Source: Dirofilaria immitis (taxonomy: Eukaryota > Nematoda > Chromadorea > Rhabditida > Onchocercidae). From it: a stretch of 64,000 nucleotides of DNA. Position numbers and translations under genes: made by a program. The notes beneath the pieces are model-generated. The model did not search any database, had not been told where the DNA came from, and saw nothing but the letters and a program-made list of their open reading frames with translations. The stretch is taken from the NCBI GenBank assembly GCA_024305405.1, contig JAKNDB010000079.1:248001-312000 (forward strand), written 5' to 3'. Positions 27,001 through 40,490 of this stretch are shown here, piece by piece. Within the stretch, counting starts at the first letter, position 1; each line of letters starts with the position of its first letter.

Positions 27001-30000
27001 AGAGCAAAATGTTTTTAATTAATTAAATTATTATTTTTTAGATTGTTGATTATTATCCATGGGAAGTAATAAATACTAAAGACAAGCATTTGATAAAAAT
27101 GCTTATGAAAATGCAATCATAATAACAGCTGAAGGTTATAATCGTGAATTAGTTCAACATTTTGCGAATAAATTTTCTAAAGAAACCGGTCATTTAGCTT
27201 CTTCACATGTATATTTTTCTTTTTTGTTTTTTGTTTTACTTTTTATTTTTTCAAAAAAGATATGAAAAAGGAAAGATCAAATGAGAAAAATTATAATTCG
27301 AAATAAGAATTAAAAAATCTTTATGAGAATTAACAAATAGTTTTATGAATATTTCGTTTTTTTCCTTATCATTTCTTATTTTTCTATTCATTGAGATAAA
27401 GAAAAAAGAAATAAAAAGATCATAAACATATTAATTAGAAAAAAAAACGAGAAAGAATGAAAAAGGATCAATGAGACAGCACAGTTTCCATATTTGCTTA
27501 TAGTACACGATGTTTATTTTTACAGTATGCAACACTTGTTTACATGTCACTGTATGATGCATTATTCTTGTACGGTCTTGCATTACGTGATGCATATGAT
27601 ATCGGTGATGATCACATTTATAGGAATGGATCGTTAATTTGGACAAAATGACTAATCGTCAATTCTTAGGTAATATAATAAATAAAAATTTTTCATTTAT
27701 AATTACAAAATAAGAAAAAAAACGCAATTCCTAATTTTTAATTATTATGCTTGCCTAAGAATAAAAAATAACAATGGCAATGAATGAATCAAAATTGAAT
27801 GAAATAAATCAATATGTTATCTATGATTAGACAAACATATACGACAAAATCATGGTATTTATCTATGATTAGATAGAATCATCATGCATATATATATATC
27901 TAGAATCATCATAGATATAAGAATAAAAATAACAATGGCAATGAATGAATCAAAATTAAATGAAATAAATCATTCTTTTTCCTATATAATTTTGGTAAAT
28001 TAATTTCATAACAAAATTAATCTAAAAAATTTCTTTTTTCACGAAATATTTTTAAATTTTTACATTACTTAGTTTTGTTAAACGAAGAAGAGTTGCTCAA
28101 TTTATTTAAAACAAAAGGAAAAGAAAAAGGAGTTATGATAATTATATTCCATGATAAAGCTTGAATTTAATAAAATGAAATTTACAAATTTATTTTGTTT
28201 TAAATTAAAAACATAATTGTTAACTGATGTTGTTAATAAGATAAATATAATAATTTTATTTACATATTATAGGTATGACTGGTCAGGTGCTAATTGATAA
28301 TGAAGCATTTCGAATACCAAGTTATACCACATATCAAATGCAAAATGGCAGTTTACGAATTGTTGTTGAATTGGAAGCAAAACTTGGCGATCCGGAAAAT
28401 GCATCTTGGATAACAAAGAATGTTCGCTTCATGTCAGTTGTATTTTACAATTATTTATCATTAATTAAATCAATATTACATCAATCGTATTCTAAATGAT
28501 AAAAAAATTAATGCCAAATAATGCGCATATTTATCCTTTAAAAAATCCAAAATTTCTTGGTATTTTTCCAAAGAAGATCTGAAATAAAATTCAAATTTAA
28601 TTTCAATTCTCAACCTTTAACATTAGCCTTCCTTAACTAATTTAAAAAATATTAGACAGAAAAGCAATTGAATTATAATAATTTAAACTAAACAAGAATT
28701 TCAAGTAAAATTAAAAATTTTTTTTACATAAATATAAAAAGGAAAAACATTGGATCGAAAAAAGAAATGAAAAAATAGCATAATTTTTGGTATTTTTCGA
28801 ATAATCAGATTGAAATCAAATAATCTGAAATATTCAATTATTTAACAAAAGAAAGGTAAATCGTTTATCAATTAATTTAGAAATTTACTACGCTGTTTGC
28901 TAAATATGTTTATCATTTTTGATGAATTTTCAATATTATAATTTTTTTCCGAACTCCTTAGTTAATTAATAAATTTCCATTTATTATTAATACATTACTA
29001 AAAAAATTAATTTTTATACATTCGATTAATTAAAGATAACAGAGTATTGTAATATCTAGTAATTCATTAGATTAAATTTAAAAGAATTATTGAGGGAACT
29101 ATTTGAATATTAGGTAAATTAATTAAATTTAAATCAATCATTTCGAAAGCACTTAATACAAGTTGCGTTATTTAAAGATATCAATACCTAATTAAAGTAT
29201 TCTAATATTTGAAAATTTTTAAACATTCAAAAATAATTTGTATAAAAAAACTTATCAAGTTACAGATAAGAAAAAACTTTTCGATTCATTTATTCTATCT
29301 TAAATATAAAAAAAACGATAACATTTTCTTTATCAAATATTATGAATAAAAATATTATACTCTTTTAAACTTATTTAGGTACCGCATGAAATTTTGAATA
29401 ATTACTGGTTGACAATAAATGGTGAGATTCCGTTGGATATGCCATCTTGCGGATATGACGGAGATTTATGTGATTATACAAAATATATCTTGGCCGGTAC
29501 TTCGGCAATTTTTACTTCTTACTATTGCGATCGGCTATTTTCTATATATCAATAAGTTAGTTGAATTATTTCTTAATTTTTTCATTTTTATTAATTATGA
29601 TTAATTTAAACTATATGTTTAATGTCATTTGATGTATCTGATAAAATCGTTTCTTAGTGTAATCAACGTAACTCTTTTTATTAATTAAATAAATCGTTGT
29701 ATTTTTAATACCCATAACAATATCGTTACTCATCGAAATTTTTTAATGTAATCCTTGCTTAGCAAGTATGTTCTAACGTTTTGATATAATCATTTCTTAT
29801 CAAAATATTTGACGTAGTACTATGAATTAAGTATTTGGTGAGCAAATGGATTAAGCAATTATTGTTTATTACCAAATTAAAATATTTCTGTTTCATTTGG
29901 CCAATTATAATATTATGCAAAACATATGTAAAAATACCTTTCGTTTGACTTTCGTTTGACGTTATTTAAAAATTGATATGAATTTGAAATTTATGCCTAA

Positions 30001-33000
30001 TAATGAAAATTTTTAGAAAACAAAAACGACTTTACGATATGACGTGGCGTATAGCTCGTGAATCTGTTCGTATATTAGATTTGGCTGCTAATGTAAATTA
30101 TAATTTAATTATATTTTATAGTCACTTTTGTTAGTAAAAATGTGATCTCATTAAACTAATTTACTTATCATATCAAATTGCTATATCACTGGATTTATTA
30201 ATGTAAGCTGTACGACTAACAAAACATGTTTTCTTTTTTACCTACTACTTCACGTTACGCAAAGTATTTTGTCAGAACATGTATTTCATTTCTTTTTACT
30301 TAATCCATTTTTCTTTAATTAATTTATTTTTTTTTAAATGTATTTGTAATATTATAAAATATTTCGCATGACTTTTGAGCATCTATTCTTTTAGCATTCA
30401 GCTAGATCGATTAATGAATCAATTATCAGTAATGAATCAAAGATAAATCAAAAGATACCTATGGAACGCGCAGTATGTAACGGTGTTAAATTAACTGTTC
30501 GTCGATATCGTCAAATTCGAAATATTACATTTCTAAAAATGAATTGCAAATTTTGAAACAAGTAAAGAATAATTTTATGAAGAAATTAATTAGCTAGAAT
30601 TTTTAATTGATTGATCAAAATTTTTACTGATGCAAGGATTTCAAAATAATGAAATAAAAACGAGTTAAAATTAGTCTTAAAAATGAAATTTATCTTTCTC
30701 GAGTATTATATTATCAGTGATTAAATTAGAAAGAATAGCAATCAAGACAGAATCAACGGAAAATGAAAAATAAGTCATTATTTTGAATTAAATATTAAAA
30801 AGTTTTCATTATACAGTGTGTAAATAATCATTAATTTAAACGACCATATAAGTCGATCCCTTACGTACGTGAAATAAATAATACGTTTATTTGATATAAT
30901 TTGGCATAAATTTTTAATTGCAAATTGAAATCTGTTATTACACTAATTTAATTGGAAACGAAAGTTTTTTCAGTTGAAAATGTTAGAAAATGAAAATTTA
31001 AACAAATTTTATGGAATTTGTTTTAATCAACAAAATGAATTGCTAATCCTTTGGACATTCGTTACACGAGGAAGTCTTGGAGTAAATTAGTTTTTTTCCT
31101 TAATTTTAAAAAGTTAGTAAATTTATTAAAACTTTTTAAATGGAATTTAAAAAATTTCTTAGCAGGAATATTATCTAAGCTAACCTTGCTGAAATTTCAG
31201 GATATCATTTTTAACGATGAAATGAAACTTAATCGGAATTTTCTCGTCTCATTTGCTAAAGATGTTGTAAAGGTATGTAAAAAGCAAGCCTAAATCAAAT
31301 TTAATTTAAAAGCTAAAAATTTTCAAAATTTAACTTATTGATAGTTAAAAATGAAATTTAAAAAAGTTTTGTTTCTTTTAGCAAAAGTTATTTGTTTCCT
31401 TGGTAAGGTTTAATTTAATTTTAAAAAAATTTTTTAATAATTTAAAATTTTTGAAATCTTTAATACAGAGTTAAATATTATACAGAAATTTTACAAAAAA
31501 TTTTACTAAGTTACGATGGAATTAAAAGCGAATTTAATTGGAAACAATTGGAAAATATTAGATAAAAATAGTAAAAATCTACCAATTTTTAGTTAAATGA
31601 TTTTAATTGGTTTTTTGAATTATTTTTGATAATTTTAAAAATTTTCGACATATTCAACATTTAATTTATCCTTAGATGAAAATAGATAATATTAACATTT
31701 TTTTTTGAATTCGAAATGAATCTAAACATAAAATTCTATAAAATACTATTTGCTAGAAATTATAACGCAAAATATATTTATTAGTTAATAAAAGCAAGGA
31801 TGTTAAAATGTTTAATAAAAATAATAATAAATCATTTTACTATTTGCTAATAAAAATTGATTAATTTTGTTTTTTTTGAATCAAGAATTAAGCCGTGAAA
31901 TATTAAATATAATTAAATAGTAATCGATAATTTTGTATTTGATATTAAAGTTAATTTCTTTCTTTCTTTCTTTTCTTTTTGAAATAATGAAATAATTTCA
32001 GGGTATATTCTTCCTACATTCATCACCGATACAGTATCATGGCTTACTATGTTTACAGAATTGTCTCGTTGATTCACATTGGACAGTTAAATTAACGGAT
32101 TATTATACGGAAACAATTGTTGCTGAAAAATTATTGCATAATGAAATAAAACAAATTTTAAAAAATGCTGAAGAAAACGATGATCATATGCAAATCAGTC
32201 GAAGTTGATAAATTAATCTCTTCCTTTTTCTTTTTTTATTCTTATAAACTATGTAAGAAATAAATTGATAAAGAAATAAAATTTTCACTCTTTTCTAATC
32301 AATATTGTATTCCAAAACTATATCTAATTAATTAAATAATAAGGAAAAATTAATTTTACAGGAACTTTAGTAAATTTTAATCTTAATATATATATATATA
32401 TTTATTTAACTATCATTAATTCATAAATTATTTATATTCCAAAATATTACTTAATTAATTAGATAATTAGAAAAAATTTGATTATTATTTTTAAAAAATA
32501 TGATAAATTACAAATTACAACAAAATTCTTTTCTAATTTCATATTGTCATGATTTCTTTTTATACCAATTAATTATAATAAAGGTTTTAAAATTAAGTAG
32601 AAATAATGTGATGTAATTAATCTAAATTATTTTACAAATAAGAAAATTATGATACCAGGCATTTTTTAATTTATTTTTTACTTCTCAAAAATGGAAATTA
32701 CAATTGCAATTATTTGGGACTAAAATAACTACCCTTTATTTAATATTTGCTATATAAAATTTTGTTTCACTTTATTTTATTATCTTAACCTTTTGATACT
32801 TTTTTATCATTACTTTCTTTTGAAATTTAAATTTTACAAATATAAATCTATTAATAAATTTGATAATTTCATACATATACATAATGATATTTATGGAAAA
32901 ATTTAGCAAATATTTCTTTAAAATAATAAATAATAAAACTGATCAAATCATGCTTTCGTAATATTTATCGAAATAATTCAAAAATTTTTATAATTTTTAT

Positions 33001-36000
33001 AATTGCCTATTCAATTGTTTCAAAATTCAAATAATATTATCCGCAACAAATTAAATTAAGTTTAATTAAATATCCAATTCGTTGTTTCTACACAAAATGT
33101 CGTTTATTTTTTTTAGAATATATCCAACAAGCACCAGAAATTTTGCAAAGTTTTTAACGACGAAATTTTTACCACATGGTTCACAAGCAGCGGATATATA
33201 TGCGCTTGGTATGGTACTTTATCAGATATTATTCCGCTTAGAGCCATTTCATGAATTATCCATTTCGACAAAAGTATGTTTAATATCAGTTTTAGCACAA
33301 TGAGTTCTAGCAAATTCATTTATTATTTATATTTTTGCTATTAATTTAATTAATATTTTTGATTAAAAATTTATTTTATTTGATTAAAAATTTATTTTAT
33401 CAATTCTTCTTGTTTTATTAAGCTTATCAAATACTAAAATGAATGATTCCGTAACATTAATTTGAAAATATCCCATAAAAAGACAATTAATATTATTATA
33501 AGCATAAACTTAAACACTAAAATTTACATGATTCTTTCTTTATTCCGTTTATTTATTCTTTAATTTTATCCTAATCAAGATTCCATAATAATGAAGATTT
33601 AGTTAATAATCGATTTTAAATTAAGATCATCAAACTTCTGACAAAATTTTTGTTTCATAGTCAATAATTGCAATGCCTTTTTTTGAATTCATTCTCCAAT
33701 TCGTTTTAGTTTGATATAATAAATTTAATTCGTTAATTTTGTTCTAATATATATTTCTAGGCATTTATGACCTAGTTAATCGGTTATAAATTTTAATTAT
33801 CAAAACCTCTAATTGAAGTAACGAAATTTCACAGCATGTAAGAGTAATTATTTTCAATTACTTTTGGCTTATTAATACAGAAAATTCATTTTCAAGATAA
33901 TTCGTTTTTATATTGATATATCAAAATATTACTATTTCGTGATGAATTTTAAAATTTTCTTTTTGGTGAAAAGTTTCAAATTTATTACTTGCAGAATTAT
34001 TGATCAAATTAGCAAATAGTATTCAAGAAGGTTGTATTCGACCGACATTTCCATCGAGCGATTCGTCGTATAATATTCAATTATTAACTACCATCGAAGT
34101 AATAAAATAATTTATATCGATTTATTTGAAAAAAGAGATGGCTTATATATTTCATTTTATTTTTATTTAAAATTTTTCGATTAGGAAATAGAAAAAAAAA
34201 TTAGAGCTAATTGAAAGAAATTATAAACATATGCATGTATTCTGCTGTCATTTATTTAAATAAATTTCATTTAAATTATTTCCAAAATTAATTTTTATCC
34301 TTAATTATCTTATTTAAGAACTTAATTATTCAATTTTCTGCCAAAACAGGAATATTTAACTTTGGTATTTTAAATTGCTCCGGAAATTTATCATTTTCAT
34401 CACCTTTTTATCTTTTTCTCAATCAATCATTTTGATATTGATTATTTTTGAAATAATTTTAAATTTATAATATATTTCTGATTACATTACAATTCAATTC
34501 TTATTCGCTAAATTAATAAACGGTATAATTGAATTTCTTCTTAATAATTCTGCCTCAATAAATATCAATTTTAGGCATGTTGGCTAGAAATCCCAGAAAT
34601 GCGACCAAATATCAAAAAATTAAAGAAATTGTGAATGCAACTTTAAAAACAACGTAGGAAATTTTTTTGGCAATTGTTAAAATGAATTTGTTCGTCCGCT
34701 GTTAAGGTTTTTTAAATTAATAGTAATCAACAAAAATATATTATAAGTATGAATTAAATTATCTTTGAATGATAAAAAATTAATGACTAAATAATCTAAT
34801 TTAATAGCAATTCATAAACTTTCCTTTAAATATTAAAATAATTTCCAATTTTCTAATTGCTACGTAAACGATAACATTTTAATAATTTTTTTGATTGTCT
34901 TTCTGATAGATTTTGAATCTAAAATAATTATTTTTTTATTTTAGAGAAACTGGATCTCTTTTGGATCAAATGATGGAAATGATGAATGAAGTTTGTTTTA
35001 TTCATTAAAAACTTTTATATAATTGTTAACATCATAGCATGGTGCTCTAAACTTCTATTCTGTTACAAATATTCTTGGAATACATTCGAAATGATTAATG
35101 GTATAAATATTCCTGGGAATATACATGAGATAATAGTAATTGATACTACGAGTATTCTCAAGACACATTTAAGATAATAATGATTGATTCTATAAGTATT
35201 CTCGGGATATTTATGAAAAATAGTAATTATTGATGCTCTAAGTATTCTCAAGACGTAATAATAATTGACATGTTACAGGTATTCGAGGATATATCCAGAT
35301 AGGACTAATTAATGCTATAATTATTCCAAGGATATATCTGAAATAATAATGATTGTTGTTACAAATATTCCTAAGATATATTTGAAATAATAATACTTTA
35401 AGTTAAAAAAAAAGAAAGAAAGAAAAGTCAAAATAATTAGATAATTATTATTGTTGAATAAATTATTAATAATAGTTGGATTTCAAAACCTTTTAAATTT
35501 TAAAAATAAATGAAAACAATTGTTACAGTATACTGTAAATTTGGAAGGAATGATAAAAAGTCGAACAGCAATGTTAGAAGAAGCACAGCAACAAGCTGAT
35601 CGATTGCTCTACAGTATATTACCAAAGTTAATATTATTAAATTTCTTATTTCAGTTTTATATTTAAACAATTACAACCTTTAATATTTAATTTCTTTAAT
35701 CTTTTAGAAAGCTTTGAATAAATATTTGTGCATCAATTAACAAAAAGGGAAAAAGTAAAAATAATATTTACTGTATCAGTACGATATTAATAACTGATCC
35801 ATTGCAATTAACTTAATTATATCGTACATAAATCGATTTTAATCCTTAACCTTTTGGAAAGTTTCAAACGAATAATTTATGCATCAAGCAATAAAAAAGA
35901 AGAAAGAGAGAAAATAATGTTTATTATATCACTAAATGCTAATAATTAATTTTCTTACAATTAACTGATTGCATCAAAGATTAAATGATTTTTAGTCTTT

Positions 36001-38678
36001 GACTTTTAGAAGATCGTCAATAAATAATTTATCCTCAGTTGATAAAAAGGAAGAAAGTTTATAGTAGCACAGATTAGTCGATTAAAGAAATATAGCAGTA
36101 AGAAATTTTTAAGATCAATTGCTGATGATTTAAAAGTGGGCAAGTCGGTACCACCACAGTTGTATCCATGTGCAACCGTACTTTTTTCGGATATTCGTGG
36201 ATTTACCCGACTGTCGTCTATTTCAACACCATTTCAAATTGTAAAGTTCCTCAATGATTTATTCAGTGGTTTCGATGATATCATCTCGAAACATGATGCA
36301 TATAAAGTATATTATTTATCATATCATTCTTTCAGCGAAAATTATTGTTTCAATCATTAAATATATGTAATGAATTTATTAACTTAATAAATGCCAACTC
36401 TATAATTAATTTTAAACAAATATAAAATTTAAAAACATTCTACATCTAATTAGACAATAAATGTCATTTTTTATTGTCATAATTTTTATCAATTTTTATT
36501 TTTTCTTGTTATTTATCAATTTTTTGACGTTAAATTATTCTAATATTTTACGTTTATATATATATTTACAGGAAAAAATAAATAGAATTATTATCATGAT
36601 ATTCTTGAAGAGCAAATCATTATTAATTATAATTTGAAATATGATATTAATTTGTGAATTAATTCTGTATAAAAAAATTTAATCTGACAAATCAAATTTT
36701 ACGAAATACATCAGTATATTATATGCAATTATTCCATTCAAATGAGGCATAAATGCTATATTTTAAAATCAATCATGGTATTTGCATAAAATTAGTGTAG
36801 AATAAAACGGAAATATTCCAGAAATTTCTATTAAATCAATAACAAAAAAATAAGCAACAAATTTTATAATAATAACAATTAGAAATCGAGCAATCTGAAT
36901 GATTTTAATTTTAATAAGTGGATAATTTAGAATATATCTAATAATTCTTTATTTAATCAAGCCGAAATATTTAGATTATTTATAAACTCTTTTCTATATT
37001 TATAAACTTTTTTTCTATATTTATAAACTTTTTTTCTATATTTATAAACTTTTTTCTATATTTATAAACTTTTTCTATATTTATAAACTTTTTCTATATT
37101 TATAAACTTTTTCTATATTTATAAACTTTTTTATATTTATAAACTTTTTCTATATTTATAAACTTTTTTCTATATTTATAAACTTTTTTCTATATTTATA
37201 AACTTTTTTCTATATTTATAAACTTTTTTCTATATTTATATTTATTCTTTTTCTAAAAAGTTAAAATGAATGATCAATTGACCATATAGTAAGATTTTTG
37301 TAGTTAATATGCAAAATTCTTTAAAAGTTTGAATAAACAACAATAACTTATTTGTCATTTTTATTATTTAATAACAAATTTTTGAAAAATTAAAACGAGT
37401 CCTAATTTAAGGTTGAAACAATCGGTGATGCATATATGATCGTATCTGGTTTACCGAAAGAAAATGGTTATGCACATGTGGAAAACATTGGTAATATAGC
37501 ACTTCAGATGCGTTCAGTAAGTAAATTATTTTCAGGATGTTCCAGAAACCTGAAAATTTTTATTTTTTGAAAATTCAAGAGAAAAGGAAAGGGAGAAGAA
37601 AATAATTGGAATATTTGATCATTAAGAATTTTTTTTTATTGATATTATAATATAGTAGGATATTTTCAATCAATAACTAATTAAATAAGATTTGAATAAA
37701 CTAATTAATTGATCAATTAATTATTTCTTCCTTTTTTCTTCGAATCATGTTAAAGAAACTTTATTTTAATAATAAAATGGAAAAGTTTCCACTGAAAAAA
37801 TTTTGATAATTAAAAGAAATTCATTTTAGTTTGTGACGAAATTTAAAGTAGTCCATCGACCAGAAGAACAATTAATGGTACGAATTGGTTTTCATAGTGG
37901 TGCGGTAGCAACAGGAGTTGTTGGTCTAATTACACCACGTTACTGCCTTTTTGGTGATACGGTTAATATGGCGTCCAGGATGGAAAGTACCAGTGAGCCA
38001 AATAAAATACAGGTAATTATTATTCTTACTTTAACTCTCTCTCTTTCTCTCCCCTCTGAGAATAAACTTAATTTTAAATTTAAAACGTATTTTAAAATTA
38101 TGAAATTTCGTTTATAAATCTTATGACTTTTTCTTAGAAATCTTTTACATTTGCAAAAATAACATTCAATCTTTCTACAGTTTTTTTTTTAGATTAGCGA
38201 TCAATCGTACAATCTTCTTCATTGTTATTTTCCGGAATTTCAAATTATTGAGCGAGGAAAAATTAATGTTAAGGTATTTCTCTTTAGTTCTGACTTAACG
38301 AAAAAAGTTTCGATAGATGTTAAGGTATTCCTTTTGTTTCATATTATTAAATGAAGAATTGATTTTAAGACACTTTTTCTGATTTTATTTAAATAATATC
38401 TTAAATCTATTGAATGTTTGTAAATACTTGTAAATACTACAGGAACCTGACAAGTTTATTTTTCCTATTTTTTTGCAGTGTTTTCATTGTAACTAATTTA
38501 TCATTTTCATTAAAAAGAGCAAAAAATAGAACTAATCAAAAATTACAAAATTATAAATCCAAATATTTTAATTCACTTTCTTTTCCTTTTTTTAAATAGC
38601 ATAATATGCAGGATTTTTCAGGGTAAAGGTGAATGTATCACATATTTTTTACAAGGAAAACAGGATAAAACATACTAA
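24027..38678 (+). CDS. Receptor-type guanylyl cyclase (GCY family), 24 exons
   Basis: A single-pass receptor that makes cGMP from GTP, as in nematode sensory neurons. Exons: 24027-24202, 24700-24806, 25135-25313, 25899-26077, 26681-26796, 27042-27208, 27526-27669, 28273-28421 (or 28432), 29379-29555, 30017-30092, 30395-30561, 30974-31081, 31201-31272, 32002-32203, 33117-33273, 33995-34098, 34575-34653, 34945-34990, 35529-35626, 36114-36306, 37412-37516, 37830-38012, 38193-38273, 38622-38678; about 1,045 aa, normal for the family. It has a signal peptide, an ANF-receptor domain ([17 protein letters not shown]), a membrane helix in exon 9 ([17 protein letters not shown]), a kinase-homology domain ([34 protein letters not shown]), a dimerisation helix ([18 protein letters not shown]) and a cyclase domain. 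The cyclase keeps the metal aspartates ([13 protein letters not shown]), guanine-selecting Glu and Cys (VETIGD, CLFGD) and NMASRMES. Exons 4, 6, 7, 9, 11, 15, 16 and 17 need small indels to stay in frame; all cyclase exons are intact. The ATG follows an acceptor-like AACAG, suggesting trans-splicing. Which C. elegans gcy it matches is not decided. Confidence 0.9.
27757..27973. repeat. 54-bp direct repeat pair in a cyclase intron
   Basis: A segment containing AACAATGGCAATGAATGAAT at 27757-27811 is repeated almost exactly at 27919-27972. The ~107 bp between them contain two copies of TATCTATGATTAGA and two of TAGAATCATCAT. It lies in intron 7 of the cyclase gene. The copies differ at one substitution and one A-run length. 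Confidence 0.85.
34995..35400. repeat. Degenerate ~55-60-bp tandem repeat in cyclase intron
   Basis: About seven units share the words GTATTCTC or ATATTCC, then GGATATAT and AAATAATAATGATTG. They fill most of the intron between the 34945-34990 and 35529-35626 exons. The open frames on both strands here are repeat shadows. Confidence 0.75.
35640..36060. repeat. Degenerate ~150-bp tandem triplication in cyclase intron
   Basis: The sequence from TTTTAGAAAGCTTTGAATAA through GCATCAATTAACAAAAAG to a CAATTAACT segment occurs three times with divergence, starting near 35700, 35852 and 36004. The array fills the intron before the first cyclase-domain exon. Confidence 0.7.
36979..37240. repeat. ~20-bp minisatellite in cyclase intron (about 13 copies)
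   Basis: The unit TATATTTATAAACTTTTTTC is repeated about thirteen times. The non-T part of the unit is almost perfect, while the T run varies between about five and eight, so the period changes from 18 to 21 bp. It sits upstream of the exon encoding VETIGDAYM. Confidence 0.9.
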
Positions 38679-39749
38679 ATATGTAAATCTTCCTTATACT
38701 CATCTGTGGAAAATGCAGCATACCATACACAGGTCATCAATAATAAACAGTTTGGAATTTTTTAAACCAATTAGACTATTAAAAAAGAGACGAAAACGTA
38801 ATTAACAATAAAATGAAAATATCAAAACTTATTATAACTCGAAAATAAAATTCTAAATAAACCATTTGTCAATTGAACTAATTAAGCAATAGGAAAGAAA
38901 ATTCAGATTTTAAATTGACCTGAAATATACCTATTAAAACATTATACTGCTTTTTAGATAGCTATTTGAATAATATTTATGTTTCATTGCAAAGTACTGT
39001 GAATTTTAATCGCTATTTAATAATTTCATGTATTAAATTACCAATAAATCGACAATCTTCATTTGTTCATAAATAATATCAAAATTGTATTGTTTTTTAC
39101 ATTCATGCAATAACAAGTGATAAACAAATAAATTACTCCTTAAATACGGTAAAAGATTTAATTACCATATTAGAAAAATAAAGACATCTTAAAGGGAACG
39201 AAGATGAATAACATATTCTTAAAATCTAGTGCTTATATGATAATTTTTATGTTCAATGAAAAAAATGAATAAAACTAATGATATGGAAACGGTAGTGACA
39301 AATTATGCATCCAGTAGAATAATTTTATGATAAAATTAGGCGATATTTAATATTTCACAATTATTATAACATTATCATTGCACACTAAAGAAAATTCAAA
39401 ATGTTCTAAAAAAAATTTCAAAATGTTTCTGAGCAGCAACTAACACTTTGCATACAGAAATAGTTATAATGATATAAAAATGAATATTCACTGAAATTCC
39501 AGATAAGCCCCCATAAGTTTCTGACTAAATCGTATAGAATATTATATAACAAAGAAAGGAATAAATCAATAATTATGTTTTCATATTTAGTATATACATT
39601 TTGAACTTTCCAACTAGAAAAAAAAGTTAGAGCTTATTATGCATTATCAGTCAGCGCTTACTCCCACAAATTAAGATTAAAGCTAAAAATGGATGTTTCG
39701 GCTAGCTTTAAGTAACTAATTACAAAATATAGCACTAAATGAATAATCA
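38679..39749. other. Convergent intergenic spacer
   Basis: 3' flanks of two convergent genes: the cyclase gene (+) ends at 38678 and the condensin gene (-) ends at 39750. No exon, RNA gene or repeat of note is visible. Confidence 0.6.
38742..38747 (+). terminator. Candidate poly(A) signal of the cyclase gene
   Basis: An AATAAA hexamer lies 64 bp downstream of the cyclase stop codon. This is the standard polyadenylation signal and the distance is reasonable, but the word is common in AT-rich DNA. Confidence 0.5.
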
Positions 39750-40454
39750 TTATCGACATTCTGAGGCAGTACGTTTGCGATTTAACCTGTTTTGCCGAGC
39801 AGATATTATCGTGAAATCACCCATTTCTGTTGACATTATCAAACCATGATCATCCCTACGTTGCAGAAGCTCCAAATTCTGAAAAATAATCCTTCAGTAA
39901 TACAAAAATGATTTTGAGTCAGCGGAATTTTCTACTGTTCGAAGAACAATACTTATAGAAAAAAACTAGTGATGAGAAGAAAGTAGTGGCAATCTTGAAA
40001 AGAAAAACAGAAAAACCAAGAAATTTATACAGCGATGAAATTATCAATTTTGCAACTGGCAATTGATCACGTCAATTTCCTGGCAACTTTGGATTCCATG
40101 AGAAATTAGCAGATAACTTTTGCACATTTAAATTCGGATGATCGAAATCACTAACATTTTCATTACAAAGATGCAAAAGGACTGAGAATGCATTAATAGG
40201 ACTGAGATCATCGGCTGTCCGTCCTGCTAAATACAACGGAAGTTGGGCCAAAACTGATGAGAATGTATGTCGACCAGCTAATCTAAAATTTTTCACTGTT
40301 ACCTCAGCATGTCGCAGTTCACATGTTGGATCATCGTGCATTTCCTGGAACGAATATTTCGAATTAAAAAAAAGATTTTAGCATAACAATGTTAATGTAT
40401 ATCTAGTCATTCAGTGCGATAATGACATTATATGTAAAAATGGAATGGGCATGA

Positions 40455-40490
<36 letters not shown>

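Noticed and set aside
24027..38678. Calling the guanylyl cyclase a pseudogene because of many frameshifts
   Set aside because: The same one-base homopolymer deficits occur in condensin, ERLEC1, prefoldin and IFT88; all splice sites and the catalytic residues are intact.
40072..40155. Extension of the condensin exon as an open frame beyond 40156 (ending in LPGN)
   Set aside because: A donor at AAT/GTTAGT joins in phase to the 39878 exon and gives LHLCNENNLEL, matching NCAPH; the extension is intronic.
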